64,000 nt of DNA, from positions 124,001-188,000 of the forward strand of contig CBDCSZ010000036.1 of NCBI GenBank assembly GCA_965221935.1, written 5' to 3'. The notes under the pieces were generated by a model that did no database searches, was not told the DNA's origin, and was given only the letters and a program-made list of their open reading frames with translations. Source of the stretch: JAPOXR01 sp965221935. Its GTDB lineage: Bacteria; Pseudomonadota; Alphaproteobacteria; Rhodobacterales; Rhodobacteraceae. Positions 35,259 to 43,966 of the stretch are shown piece after piece. The first letter of the stretch is position 1; each line of letters begins with the position of its first letter. Both the position numbers and the translations under genes were made by a program.

Positions 35259-35510
35259 ATGTTGGCTGAACCCGCCGATCTGTTTGCGTCCTGTCCGCCG
35301 CTGGAGCTGAAAGCTTCCGAAAACAGAATGGCCGTGATCATTGCCGGCGCCGGTCCGGTTGGGTTGGCGGCGGCGCTGGAACTTGCAAATCACGGAGTCA
35401 CGACAGTCGTTCTCGACAAAGGCGACCGGCTGGCGACCGGTTCCAAAGCGATCAACTCGTCAAAACGCTCACTGGAAATCTTCGACCGGATTGGCATTGG
35501 CGCCGGCGTC
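35259..35510 (+). pseudogene. FAD-dependent aromatic monooxygenase, N-terminal fragment
   Basis: About 84 codons of a PHBH-type hydroxylase: the dinucleotide site VIIAGAGPVGLAAALELANH (residues 26-45), then LDKGDRLATGSKAINSSKRS and LEIFDRIGIG. Past this, near 35510, the frame enters the tail of an ISAs1-type transposase. The family (for example 3-(3-hydroxyphenyl)propionate hydroxylase types, about 500 residues) adds oxygen to aromatic rings with NAD(P)H. It follows the homogentisate genes, so a ring-hydroxylating role feeding them is plausible. Confidence 0.75.
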
Positions 35511-35824
35511 ACCCGCTGCCGGGAGCCGTTGAAGAAAGGCCCCGACGACGCCGGGACGGGCGAGAAGGACTACACGGAAACCACCTGCCTCATCACCTCC
35601 CTCGATGCGGGGCCGCGTCGCCGGAAGAACTGCTGCTTCTGAACCGCGGCCATTGGGCAGTGGAAAATCTGAATCAACGGCAAAGGGGCTGCGTCTGCTG
35701 CGAGGAGGCCTGCCTGACCTGTACGGGCAACGGCCCGGCCAACCGGGCCAGCCTCAACAGCACCGCGTTCTCGGTGATCTTCGCCAACCGCCGCGGGGCC
35801 ATCGACGCCCTGAACCGGCCCTGA
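35511..35824 (+). pseudogene. ISAs1-type transposase, C-terminal remnant with frameshift
   Basis: In two frames joined near 35610, the translation reads KDYTETTCLITSLDAG then SPEELLLLNRGHWAVENLNQ, ending in CEEACLTCTGNGPANRASLN and SVIFANRRGAIDALNRP. The RGHWAVEN...GNGPANxAxLN block matches the C terminus of ISAs1-family transposases, with the catalytic Glu in WAVEN. The rest of the element is missing. The 35825-36344 stretch has no gene apart from possible upstream signals of the ABC gene. Confidence 0.6.
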
Positions 35825-36344
35825 GACGCCAAGGCGTCCGGGACCCGCCGGAGAGCCGCCGGAAATCGAGAATGAACCATCCGGCCCGGAGACGGCGCCG
35901 AAGCCGCGGAATCCGGCCAAGAACATGCCGGTTCAGCCTCCGTTTCCCAGTCTCCCGAAAGGTCAGCCGCAGGGTGAGAAAGTCCTGCGATGACACCATC
36001 AACGCCTTTTGACGGACCTAATGTGAAGATATGGTATGATTAATAAGTAAGAATTTCGGCACATGTTGACACGATGTCGAGGCTGCCGTACCTTTGGTCG
36101 CGCCAAATGGCGTGCATGGGAGGACGGAACACTGCTGCAGACGGCCCGGCCCGCACTCTGGGAAGACACCGGAAGCGACACTCTCGTGCGCGGTATCTCC
36201 GCGCGCCTCTTCAAGTCGCCGCCCGCAGCATTGCGCCTTTGGACCGCCCGGCCGCGCCATCCGGCGAAACGGCGCCGGTTCAGCGCTTCAATTCCGAAGC
36301 GTCCGAGTCTGACGTTGTGAACATCCAATCGAAAGGAAAAAAAG
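35825..36344. other. intergenic leader upstream of the ABC binding-protein gene
   Basis: No gene recognised. An AT-rich segment near 36028-36060 (GATATGGTATGATTAATAAG) stands out from the GC-rich background and may hold the promoter of the binding-protein gene. The ribosome site AAAGGAAAAAAAG precedes ATG 36345. Confidence 0.35.
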
Positions 36345-38119
36345 ATGGATACTCAAAAAAGCGGATCAGCCATCGGCACTGCGCTGCTGGCTCTTATTCT
36401 CGGGGGGGGGTAGGCTTTCTTGGCAGCCCGTCCTTGGCAGCCGAGACAATTGGTTTTTCGTCGGAGGCGGCAAAGAACGCCGGGCCGCAATACGGCGGGA
36501 CGATCACATTCCTGGACGGATATGGGGCGGCTTTTCCGCCTAAATCCTGGCACAAAGGAGAAGGCAGTGACTGGACGACAGGCATTTATCATGAACCGAT
36601 GTATGAGACCCTTATGGCTGCAGACATTGAGAAGTTTGGGCCACGCGGCTTAGGGACTTCTACTTTTCATCACTCTCCAGGTTCTAATTTGGATTTCCTA
36701 AGAGGTCGGTTGGCTGAAAGCTGGTCGTTACCGGATGCGAACACAATTATTTTCAAACTGCGTCCGGGGATCATGTGGTCGGGCAAGCCGGGAGTCATGG
36801 AATCAAGGGAGCTGACGGCGGAGGATGTGGTTCATAGCTATAAGGTGGGTTGGCCACGCTATAATTGGCCGGTATTTGAAGACGTGGAGTCGGTAACAGC
36901 TACGGACAGGCACACGGTCACAATAAAGAATAAAAAATTCATTGCTGAATGGTTTCATTGGTTTGGATTCGCGCATTGGAATGGGGCGACCATCGTACCT
37001 CGTGAGGTGACGGACGAGGCTATGAAAGACTGGAAGACTCATCGTGGGCTAGGGACAGGCCCGTTCACACTCGAGGATTACGTGGAAGGCAGCACGGTAT
37101 CTTACGTAAGGAACCCCAATTACTGGGACAGTTACGTATTCAATGGCAAGGAATACGAAATTCCGTTTATCGACCGCCTGGTGAAAACTCTGATACAGGA
37201 TAAATCCTCCCAGGTCGCCGCGCTGCGAACAGGGAAGATTGACGTGTATGATGTGCTCCAGAAAAAGTTCGTCGACTCGGTAAAAAGATCAAGTCCCGAA
37301 ATAAAGATGATAGAGAGACCGGCAGAGAGAGCCTGGAGAATCGGCATGAGGCTGGATGTGAAGCCCTTTGACGATCTCAGAGTGCGCAAAGCAATCAGCA
37401 TGGCTATAGACCGGGAAGCCTTTATCAATACCTTGTGGGGCGGCGGCGGAGTGATTTTAAACGCTGAGCTCCATTCAGGACTTCCAGAGACTCTCTACAC
37501 TCCTTTGGAGAAGCTGCCGCAGTCAACTCGGGAGAATTTTGAGTATGACCCTGAGCGCGCGAGGCAGCTGTTGGCCGAGGCAGGCTATCCGGACGGTTTC
37601 AAGAGTACCATACAAGCATATGCACGGGAGCCTGAGCGAGATGTGGTGTCTTTTCTGACAGCTATGTGGAAGGATATCGGAATCGACGTCAAAATTGATC
37701 TGCGGGATTCGGCTACTTTGGATGGAATACTTAATAAACAAAATGAGCATGCGCCGATTACTTTGTTGGCTAACTCAGTTGGTCTTCCGGGAAATACTCT
37801 TAGCTCGTTTGCAATTAGGGAGCAAGACACTTATCAAACCGCGGTGGTTGATGACCCTGAATTAAACGAGATTTATGCGCAGTGGTCAAAAACAATTGAC
37901 CCAGTTGAAGGGGACAAGATCATGAAGGGTTTGAACCAGTTGTGGCTGGCGAAAGCTTATGTGGCCTATGCGCCAACTCCAATGGTATCCATTGCTTACT
38001 GGCCATGGGTGGAGAACTACGCCGGCGAAACTAATGATTCCTCTGCTTTTTCTGTAGGCGGGATTTTCGCCCGCGCCTGGATCAACAGCGATCTTAAGGC
38101 GGAGATATTGGGTCAGTAA
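36345..38119 (+). pseudogene. ABC oligopeptide/solute-binding protein, frame broken at a G9 tract
   Basis: The leader MDTQKSGSAIGTALLALILG reads from ATG 36345, then a run of nine G (36402-36410) is followed at once by TAG. With one G more (or two fewer) it continues VGFLGSPSLAAET, giving a Sec signal peptide cut after SLAA. The mature protein (about 560 residues) is an SBP family 5 protein: GGTITFLDGYG, LTAEDVVHSYK, VSYVRNPNYW, then DDLRVRKAISMAIDREAFIN and PERARQLLAEAGYPDGF. These bind peptides, nickel or plant-derived compounds. The homopolymer in the signal peptide is either a sequencing error, a fixed mutation or a phase-variation switch. Confidence 0.85.
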
Positions 38120-38125
38120 TGAGCC

Positions 38126-38159
38126 AATCGGGGAATGAAGCGATCTTCATTCCCCGATT
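38126..38159. terminator. perfect inverted repeat after the binding-protein gene
   Basis: AATCGGGGAATGAAG and CTTCATTCCCCGATT form a perfect 15-bp stem around CGAT, starting seven bases after the stop codon at 38119. No T-run follows strongly (ATAGATTTGG), so it may act as an mRNA-stabilising hairpin or attenuator that sets higher binding-protein expression. The next 284 bases (38160-38443) contain no gene, and no DppB-type permease is found where it would be expected. Confidence 0.65.
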
Positions 38160-38443
38160 ATAGATTTGGATCTGGGACTTGGCTGCCGTCGAACTCTTGG
38201 CGTCGACCGGGAATGTGGCGGATTTGGTGATTGACCGGCTCCATCGGTTTTTCCCTGAAACCAGGAAACTCTTGAGCCTGGCGGCCTGCAATCGTGAAAA
38301 CCGGCCGCCGGGCCAGAGCGGTTTCGGCTTTCGGACAAGCCCTGCGCCTTTTTTGATATGAGCCTGGACCTTATGGGAGCCGCCGGCTGGAAAGCGACAT
38401 GGAAGCGGTCAACGTGGAATGAAAGACCAGGAGAAACCTTCAT

Positions 38444-39388
38444 ATGAAGGATGCGCTGGAAATGCCGCCTGAAATCAGTGAGCCCAAGCGGCGCTCCAGG
38501 CTGGCGGTGTTCTTGACAAGGCTGGTCAGGGAGCAGCCCCTGGGTCTTATTGGCGGGATGATCGTGCTGCTCTTTCTTTTCACTGGAATTTTTGCCGATT
38601 GGCTGGCGCCTTATGGAGTGAACGACATTCACCCGAGAGATTACCTGCATCCTCCCTCATTCAAGTATTTCCTCGGGGCGGACAATCTGGGGCGGGACAT
38701 TTTCAGCCGCATTGTCTTTGGGGCCCGCAACTCGATGATTGTCGGTTTGGGGGCGACGGCTCTGGCGATGCTGGTTGCCTTGCTGATAGGGGTCCCTTCC
38801 GGGTTTTTCGGCGGCAAGTTCGATTTGGTGGCGCAGCGGTTCGTGGATGGCTGGATCTGCTTCCCCCCGTTCATCATTTTCTTGTTTGCGGTCTCTATCG
38901 TGGGGCCGGGGATGTGGCAGCTGATTGTCGCGATGGGGCTGGTACAGGGCATCGGCGTTTCAAGGGTCATGAGAAGCGCCGTTATCGCCATTCGGGAGAA
39001 TATGTATGTGGAGGCGGCTGTGGCGATCGGCAGTCCGACCACGGAAATCATGACCCGGCATATCCTGCCCAATATCATGCCGACCGTCATCATGATATTT
39101 TCGGCAACTGTGCCGGGCATGATTTTAGGAGAGGCCGCCCTCAGCTTCCTGGGTTTGGGCATTCCCCCGCCGGAGCCCACCTGGGGAGGGATGCTCAGCG
39201 GCTCCGGACGCTCTTACATGTTCCTGTCTCCCTTGATGTCCGTCTGGCCCGGTCTTGCCCTGATGATTGTCGTCTACGGCCTCAACATTTTCGGCGACGC
39301 CCTCAGGGATTTGCTCGACCCCCGGCTGCGGGGCGCCGCAGGGCGCTATGGCGGGTCTCAGGCGAGGTCTCGTCCAAAGAGAGCTTAA
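38444..39388 (+). CDS. ABC oligopeptide-type permease (DppC/OppC)
   Basis: 314 residues, preceded by AGGAGA. A cytoplasmic N terminus leads to a helix (LGLIGGMIVLLFLFTGIFAD) and then GADNLGRDIFSRIVFGARNS, the DppC hallmark. The EAA loop is EAAVAIGSPTTEIMTRHILP. The C-terminal GEAALSFLGLGIPPPEPTWG and LLDPRLRG close the family. It pairs with a family-5 binding protein, but the partner permease DppB and both ATPases are missing in the window, so the transporter is incomplete. Confidence 0.9.
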   Translation: MKDALEMPPEISEPKRRSRLAVFLTRLVREQPLGLIGGMIVLLFLFTGIFADWLAPYGVNDIHPRDYLHPPSFKYFLGADNLGRDIFSRIVFGARNSMIVGLGATALAMLVALLIGVPSGFFGGKFDLVAQRFVDGWICFPPFIIFLFAVSIVGPGMWQLIVAMGLVQGIGVSRVMRSAVIAIRENMYVEAAVAIGSPTTEIMTRHILPNIMPTVIMIFSATVPGMILGEAALSFLGLGIPPPEPTWGGMLSGSGRSYMFLSPLMSVWPGLALMIVVYGLNIFGDALRDLLDPRLRGAAGRYGGSQARSRPKRA

Positions 39389-39407
39389 TGATTCTTAGTG
39401 AAGACAC

Positions 39408-40093
39408 ATGAGCAAGCGCGTGGCCATTATCGGCGAAACAGGCAATGGGGACTATGGGCATTGGCTGGACCAGGCCTTTGTGGGCGTGGAAGTCGCCGAG
39501 ATCGTCGCTTTGGCCGGCTCGGATGAGGCCGGACGCAAAACACACATGGAAATCACCGGCGCCATGAGGGGTTATGTCGATTATCATGAAATGCTGAAGA
39601 CCGAAAAACCGGACATTGCGGTGATCGCTCCCCATGAATTGAACATTTACCTGCCCATGGTGCTGGCGGCAGCCGAACAGGGATCCCATGTTTATTTCGA
39701 AAAACCGCTCGCGGCCACCGTGGGAGTTGTGGATGCATCGAAATCCATGGCGCCGAGGGCACTCTCTTTCTTCCTGGCGCGACCTGGGACGGGCCGGACA
39801 TTTATCACCACCCCCATTCCCACCCGGCCATTCCCGGAGATGGTCTCTGGGAGGCGCTGTCGGACAGCGCCCTCTCCGCCCGGGAAAAATGGCTCAACGC
39901 CCACCGCCGCTCGGCCTGCGCCATGATCGACATGATTGACGGAAAAACCCCGGAATACGAGCTTTGTCTGGGTCCCGCCGCCCGCATCGGCACCGAAATG
40001 GCGGTCGCGGCCCGTGTGTCTCACATTCGGGGAGCCCGGGTCCCCTTTCCGCTGGAGGAAAAGGGCGACCCCTTCAAGACATGGAAGTCATGA
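39408..40093 (+). pseudogene. Gfo/Idh/MocA-family oxidoreductase with an internal deletion
   Basis: The N-terminal part (MSKRVAIIGETGNGDYGHWL to VYFEKPLAATVG) is a Rossmann domain with the EKP motif of the family. After about residue 115 the coding frame changes and the sense continues in another frame from about 39785: WDGPDIYHHPHSHPAIPGDG to KGDPFKTWKS, stop at 40093. About 130 residues of the usual 350 are missing. The family oxidises sugars or sugar acids with NAD(P). It lies within a plus-strand catabolic cluster. It cannot be active. Confidence 0.8.
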
Positions 40094-40117
40094 TTTTTTT
40101 GATGGAGGAAACGCAGC

Positions 40118-41146
40118 ATGGCGAAAAACTACACAATCCTCATCGGCACCGTCGGCCAGGGGCTGAACGTGAGCGCTGACGGCGGTGAATCCTGGACCCC
40201 GGTCTATGAGCCCATCTGGCATGAGTCCAACGTCAGGGCGCTGTGCGTGTATCCGGACAACCCCCGGCGGGCGCTGGCCGGTGTTGACGGCCATCGGCTG
40301 CTGCCCTCATCCCAAGTCGGCGTTTTCCGCAGCGAGGACGGCGGCGCGACCTGGGAAAACCTGGATGCCCCCACAGCCGGCCTTGAGATCTGGTCGGTCG
40401 CTGTGGACCCCGAGGACCCGGACACTTTATTCGTGGGCACGCGGCCCGAGGGGTTCCGCTCCAGGGACGGGGGGAGGACCTGGAGCAGGCTTGATATGGG
40501 CGTGGACATGAAAAGCCCGCTGTCTCCGGCGCTTCCCGACTCGCCGCCGCGGACCACCTGCATGATGGTGGATCCCAGGGACAGCCGCACCGTCTGGGCC
40601 GGCCTGGAGGTCGGCGGGGTTTACAAGAGCCTGGACGGCGGCGACAGCTGGGCCCGCCTTCCCGACCTGGGGCCCGACCCCTTCCACGGCGACATCCACA
40701 GCATGGCTCTGAAGACCGGCGCCCGCTCCACCGTCTACTGCACCTCGCCCTTTGGGATCGCCGCCAGCCGCGACGAGGGCGAAAGCTGGGATTACCACAG
40801 TTTCCCCAGGTTCCAGGAAGGAGCCCGCGCGTCCTACTGCCGCGGCATGGTCATCAAAGCGGACAGCCCCGATGTCATGTTCGTCGGCAGCGGCGACACC
40901 ATTCCCGGTGTCACCGGCGCCGTGCAGCGCACCCGGGATGCCGGGAAAAGCTGGGAAGCGGTGTCCCTGCCGGCAAAGCCCAACTCGCATATCCATGGGA
41001 TGGCCACGCACAGGGAGCGGCCCGACGTCATCGTCGCGGCCAGCTTCTATGGCTACCTGTACCTGAGCGAAGACGGAGGCGATTCCTGGCAAAAACTGCA
41101 AAAGGAGTTTGGCGAGGTCCGTTCCGTGGCCCTGCTGCCCAACTAG
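40118..41146 (+). CDS. Asp-box (BNR/sialidase-like) repeat protein
   Basis: 342 residues with GGAGGAA upstream of the ATG. At least seven Asp-box turns are visible: SADGGESW, SEDGGATW, SRDGGRTW, SLDGGDSW, SRDEGESW, TRDAGKSW and SEDGGDSW. This makes a beta-propeller of the glycosyl-hydrolase BNR/VPS10 type. No signal peptide, so it should be cytoplasmic. Such proteins accompany sugar and carbohydrate-ester catabolic clusters, but few have known substrates. Here it precedes ThuA and dehydrogenase genes. Confidence 0.82.
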   Translation: MAKNYTILIGTVGQGLNVSADGGESWTPVYEPIWHESNVRALCVYPDNPRRALAGVDGHRLLPSSQVGVFRSEDGGATWENLDAPTAGLEIWSVAVDPEDPDTLFVGTRPEGFRSRDGGRTWSRLDMGVDMKSPLSPALPDSPPRTTCMMVDPRDSRTVWAGLEVGGVYKSLDGGDSWARLPDLGPDPFHGDIHSMALKTGARSTVYCTSPFGIAASRDEGESWDYHSFPRFQEGARASYCRGMVIKADSPDVMFVGSGDTIPGVTGAVQRTRDAGKSWEAVSLPAKPNSHIHGMATHRERPDVIVAASFYGYLYLSEDGGDSWQKLQKEFGEVRSVALLPN

Positions 41147-41168
41147 TCGGGTGTGATTTTCTATTTTT

Positions 41169-41215
41169 GTCATTCCTGCGGTCCGCCGAGCGGCTTGACC
41201 AGGAATCCAGCCGCA
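41169..41215. repeat. inverted-repeat intergenic element
   Basis: GTCATTCCTG at the left and CAGGAATCC at the right enclose a GC-rich loop. The shape is that of dispersed intergenic palindromes of the GTCATTCC...GGAATCC type common in many Proteobacteria. It may act as a transcription attenuator after the Asp-box gene. Confidence 0.35.
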
Positions 41216-41347
41216 CGCGGAAGCGGCCGATGTGGAACGGGTATGCAACGCTGTCTGGCGCCTGGATCCGAAGGCGGCCCCCCGTCTCAGATCCGGGATA
41301 ACATATCTTTGTAATCATTAATTGTTCTTAATGCAGGAGACAGGAAC

Positions 41348-42037
41348 ATGGCGAATGGAAAAATAAAAACTGCAGTGATTACCGGCGAGCACGATTATGA
41401 CGTGGTCGGCTTCCAGTCCATGCTTCGCTCTCTTCCCGAAATCGAGGCCTACCCTCAGAACATGTGGGACTTCGTTACCGACCCGGCGCGCGGTCCAGGG
41501 ACCTATGACGTGCTCGTGTTCTTCAACTGGCACCAAAGCACGCCCGCTGAAGAAGATGGCAAATTCGAGGCCGCCATGAAGGAGACGCTGGAGTGTCTTG
41601 GCGATGGGGACCAGGGGATATTTCTGCTGCATCACGCGCTGATGGCTTTTCCCGGCTGGCCGCTCTGGAGAGAGCTTAGCGGCATGCGTCAGCGAGGGGA
41701 AATACCGCACGCCCTTGACCAGACCGTGCACATCGACGTCGCGGACACCGAGCATCCTATCACTGCCGCACTGGAGCCGTGGGACATCGTCGATGAGACC
41801 TATGACATAGATGACGCGGACGAGGACAGCCACATCCTGCTCACCACCGATCATCCCCGGAGCATGAAGACGATCGCGTGGACGCGGACCTTCGGTAAGG
41901 CGAGGGTTTTCTGCCATCAAAGCGGGGATGATAACCAAGCCTACTCAAACCCCGGTTTTCGAACGGTCGTGGGGCGGGGCATCCAGTGGTTGGCGGGGAG
42001 ACAAACTGCCATCCTCAATAAAAGAAGGAATCCATGA
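41348..42037 (+). CDS. ThuA-like domain protein
   Basis: 229 residues with GGAGA upstream. The class-I glutamine-amidotransferase-like fold of ThuA is seen: KTAVITGEHDYDVVGFQSML at the start, YDVLVFFNW, FLLHHALMAFPGWPLWRELS and DEDSHILLTTDHP, then the C-terminal FGKARVFCHQSGDDNQAYSN. ThuA proteins act in trehalose or other disaccharide catabolism, often with Gfo/Idh enzymes as here. Stop codon overlaps the next gene in ATGA form (42034-42037). Confidence 0.87.
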   Translation: MANGKIKTAVITGEHDYDVVGFQSMLRSLPEIEAYPQNMWDFVTDPARGPGTYDVLVFFNWHQSTPAEEDGKFEAAMKETLECLGDGDQGIFLLHHALMAFPGWPLWRELSGMRQRGEIPHALDQTVHIDVADTEHPITAALEPWDIVDETYDIDDADEDSHILLTTDHPRSMKTIAWTRTFGKARVFCHQSGDDNQAYSNPGFRTVVGRGIQWLAGRQTAILNKRRNP

Positions 42038-42802
42038 GACTGAAAGACAAGGCCGCTTTTATCAGCGGGGGAGCCAGGGGCCTGGGCGCAGCGATTGCCA
42101 AGCTGTTTGCCAGGGAAGGGGCCAAAGTGGTCATTGGAGACGTTCTGGAAGAAGAAGGGCGTCAGACCGAGGCCGAAATCAATAAACCGGCGGCGAGTGC
42201 CTCTTCGTCCGGCTGGACGTCACCAGCGAGGCCGGGTGGCGGCAAGCCGTGGCGTCCGCGGTCGCCCGCTTCGGGAAACTGAACGTTCTGGTGAACAATG
42301 CCGGCCCTTGCCGATTTGCTCTGGTGGAGGAGATCACCAGCGGGCAGTGGGACCGGGATTTGGATATAAATGCCAAGGGTGCGTTTCTGGGGACGAAACA
42401 CGCCATACCCGAGATGCGGAAAGCGGGTGGCGGCTCCATGATCAACATCTCTTCGGTGGCTGCGCTGGAAGGCAGTATGGGGACGTCGTGCACCTACCAT
42501 ACATCCAAGGCTGCGATGCGGCTATTGACCAAGTCCACCGCTGTTCAATACGCCAAAGAAGGGATCCGCGTTAACTCCATACTTCCGGGCAACATCGAGA
42601 CAAGGATGATCGCCCACTTTTTGGAGGAGGAGGAATCTCGACAGGACACCTGTTCAACAGTATTCCCCTGGGCCACGCAGGCCAGCCGGAAGACGTGGCC
42701 TGCGGCGCCCTTTACCTGGCTTCGGACGAGTCCTCTTTTGTCACCGGCAGCGATCTGGTCATTGACGGTGGAGCAACCGCAGGGGGGGTGACAGGTGAGT
42801 GA
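42034..42802 (+). pseudogene. SDR-family dehydrogenase with two frameshifts
   Basis: Frame 1: MRLKDKAAFISGGARGLGAA with the cofactor loop. Near 42190 the sense moves to CLFVRLDVTSEAGWRQAVAS, then NVLVNNAG, SMINISSVAAL and Y-x-x-SK of YHTSKAAM with the catalytic Tyr. Near 42645 a second shift leads to FNSIPLGHAGQPEDVACGAL and the closing VIDGGATAGG, stop at 42802. Both indels must be repaired to give a 255-residue enzyme. It is coupled by ATGA to the ThuA gene and would have oxidised a sugar or polyol. Confidence 0.87.
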
Positions 42803-42889
42803 GGAATTCATGCTGCGGCTCGAAGCCTGCGGATTCACCCCTCCGTTGACCGGAGGGGAGCCATTCGGCTGAATTCTCAGAAGCTGAAC

Positions 42890-43966
42890 ATGCCTATATT
42901 GACGAAACATCAGATTGTCCGGATAACCGATGTGATGCTGCAGGCGGGAGGCGCCCCGGCCGGCCACGCCGGCATCGTGGCGGACCACCTGGCCCAGGCC
43001 AGTCTTGCGGGATACGATTCCCATGGGTTCATTCGGCTGCCTCAGTACCTGAAAGAAATTGAGGAAGGCGTGGTCGATCCGAGAGCGGAGCCGGAAGTCG
43101 TCGGCAGCCATGGGGCGATTCTCCAGATCGACGGCCATTCCACCTTCGGACAGGTGGTTGCGACACGGGCGGCCGAAATGGCGATCGAGAAGGCCCGTGA
43201 CCATGGAGTCAGCCTGGTCAGCATGGGAAACCTGACTCACACGGGCCGAATCGGAGCCTACCCTGAAATGGCGGCGGCGGCCGGTCTGGCTGCCATCATG
43301 TTCACGGGCTGGGCGGGAAAACCGTGGGCCCCCCTGGTTCCCCATGGCGGACGCGAGGGCCGGCTCGGCTCAAACCCTTTGGCAATGGCCTTTCCCCATG
43401 CCGAAGACGCCCCGGTCCTGCTTGATATTTCCACCTCGATCGCCTCTGAGGGGAAGATACGGGTATACCGTAACAAACAACAGGAGCTGCCGGATAATTG
43501 GATCATTGACAGGCACGGGGTCCCCAGCAGGAACCCGAACGATTTCTACGAGGGGGGCGCCCAGCTTCCCCTTGGCGGCGTTCAAGGCGGCTACAAGGGA
43601 TATGCGCTCTCGGTCATGATTGCTCTTTTCGGGGGGCTTCTCGGCCAGATCGCTGTTCCTCAGGGAAAGACTTATATGGCGGAAATGTTTGAAGGATCCG
43701 CGATACTCGCCATCGACATTGGCCGCATGGCGCCGCTGGAAACCATCCGGGCGGAGGTCCAACAGCTGAAGAAATACCTTAAAGACACTCCCCCGATGGA
43801 AGGATCGGGCGGGGTTTTCTTTCCGGGGGAAAGATCCGCCAATACCCGCAGCGAGCGGCTGGCCCGGGGCATCCCGGTGGATCCCGCCACCTGGGCTCAG
43901 GTGGAAGCCCTCTTCGACCCATACGGGGTCCGCGGCGAATTGGCCGGCCTCCTCCCTGCCGGCTGA
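42890..43966 (+). CDS. malate/L-lactate/ureidoglycolate dehydrogenase family (Ldh2)
   Basis: 358 residues, full length. The family pattern is present: HGIVADHLAQASLAGYDSHG-type region with DSHGF near residue 44, RIGAYPEMAAAAGLAAIMFT, RLGSNPLAMAFPHAEDAPVL and GGYKGYALSVMIALFGGLLG. The NAD(P)-dependent enzyme reduces 2-oxoacids or oxidises 2-hydroxyacids. The substrate is not predictable from sequence, but a sugar-acid or delta1-piperideine-type oxidation in this catabolic cluster is possible. No damage seen. 43967-44195 contains no gene. Confidence 0.9.
   Translation: MPILTKHQIVRITDVMLQAGGAPAGHAGIVADHLAQASLAGYDSHGFIRLPQYLKEIEEGVVDPRAEPEVVGSHGAILQIDGHSTFGQVVATRAAEMAIEKARDHGVSLVSMGNLTHTGRIGAYPEMAAAAGLAAIMFTGWAGKPWAPLVPHGGREGRLGSNPLAMAFPHAEDAPVLLDISTSIASEGKIRVYRNKQQELPDNWIIDRHGVPSRNPNDFYEGGAQLPLGGVQGGYKGYALSVMIALFGGLLGQIAVPQGKTYMAEMFEGSAILAIDIGRMAPLETIRAEVQQLKKYLKDTPPMEGSGGVFFPGERSANTRSERLARGIPVDPATWAQVEALFDPYGVRGELAGLLPAG

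Noticed and set aside
41169..41215. Mobile miniature element (MITE)
   Set aside because: Only one copy is seen in the window and no target duplication is visible, so it is described as an intergenic palindrome only.
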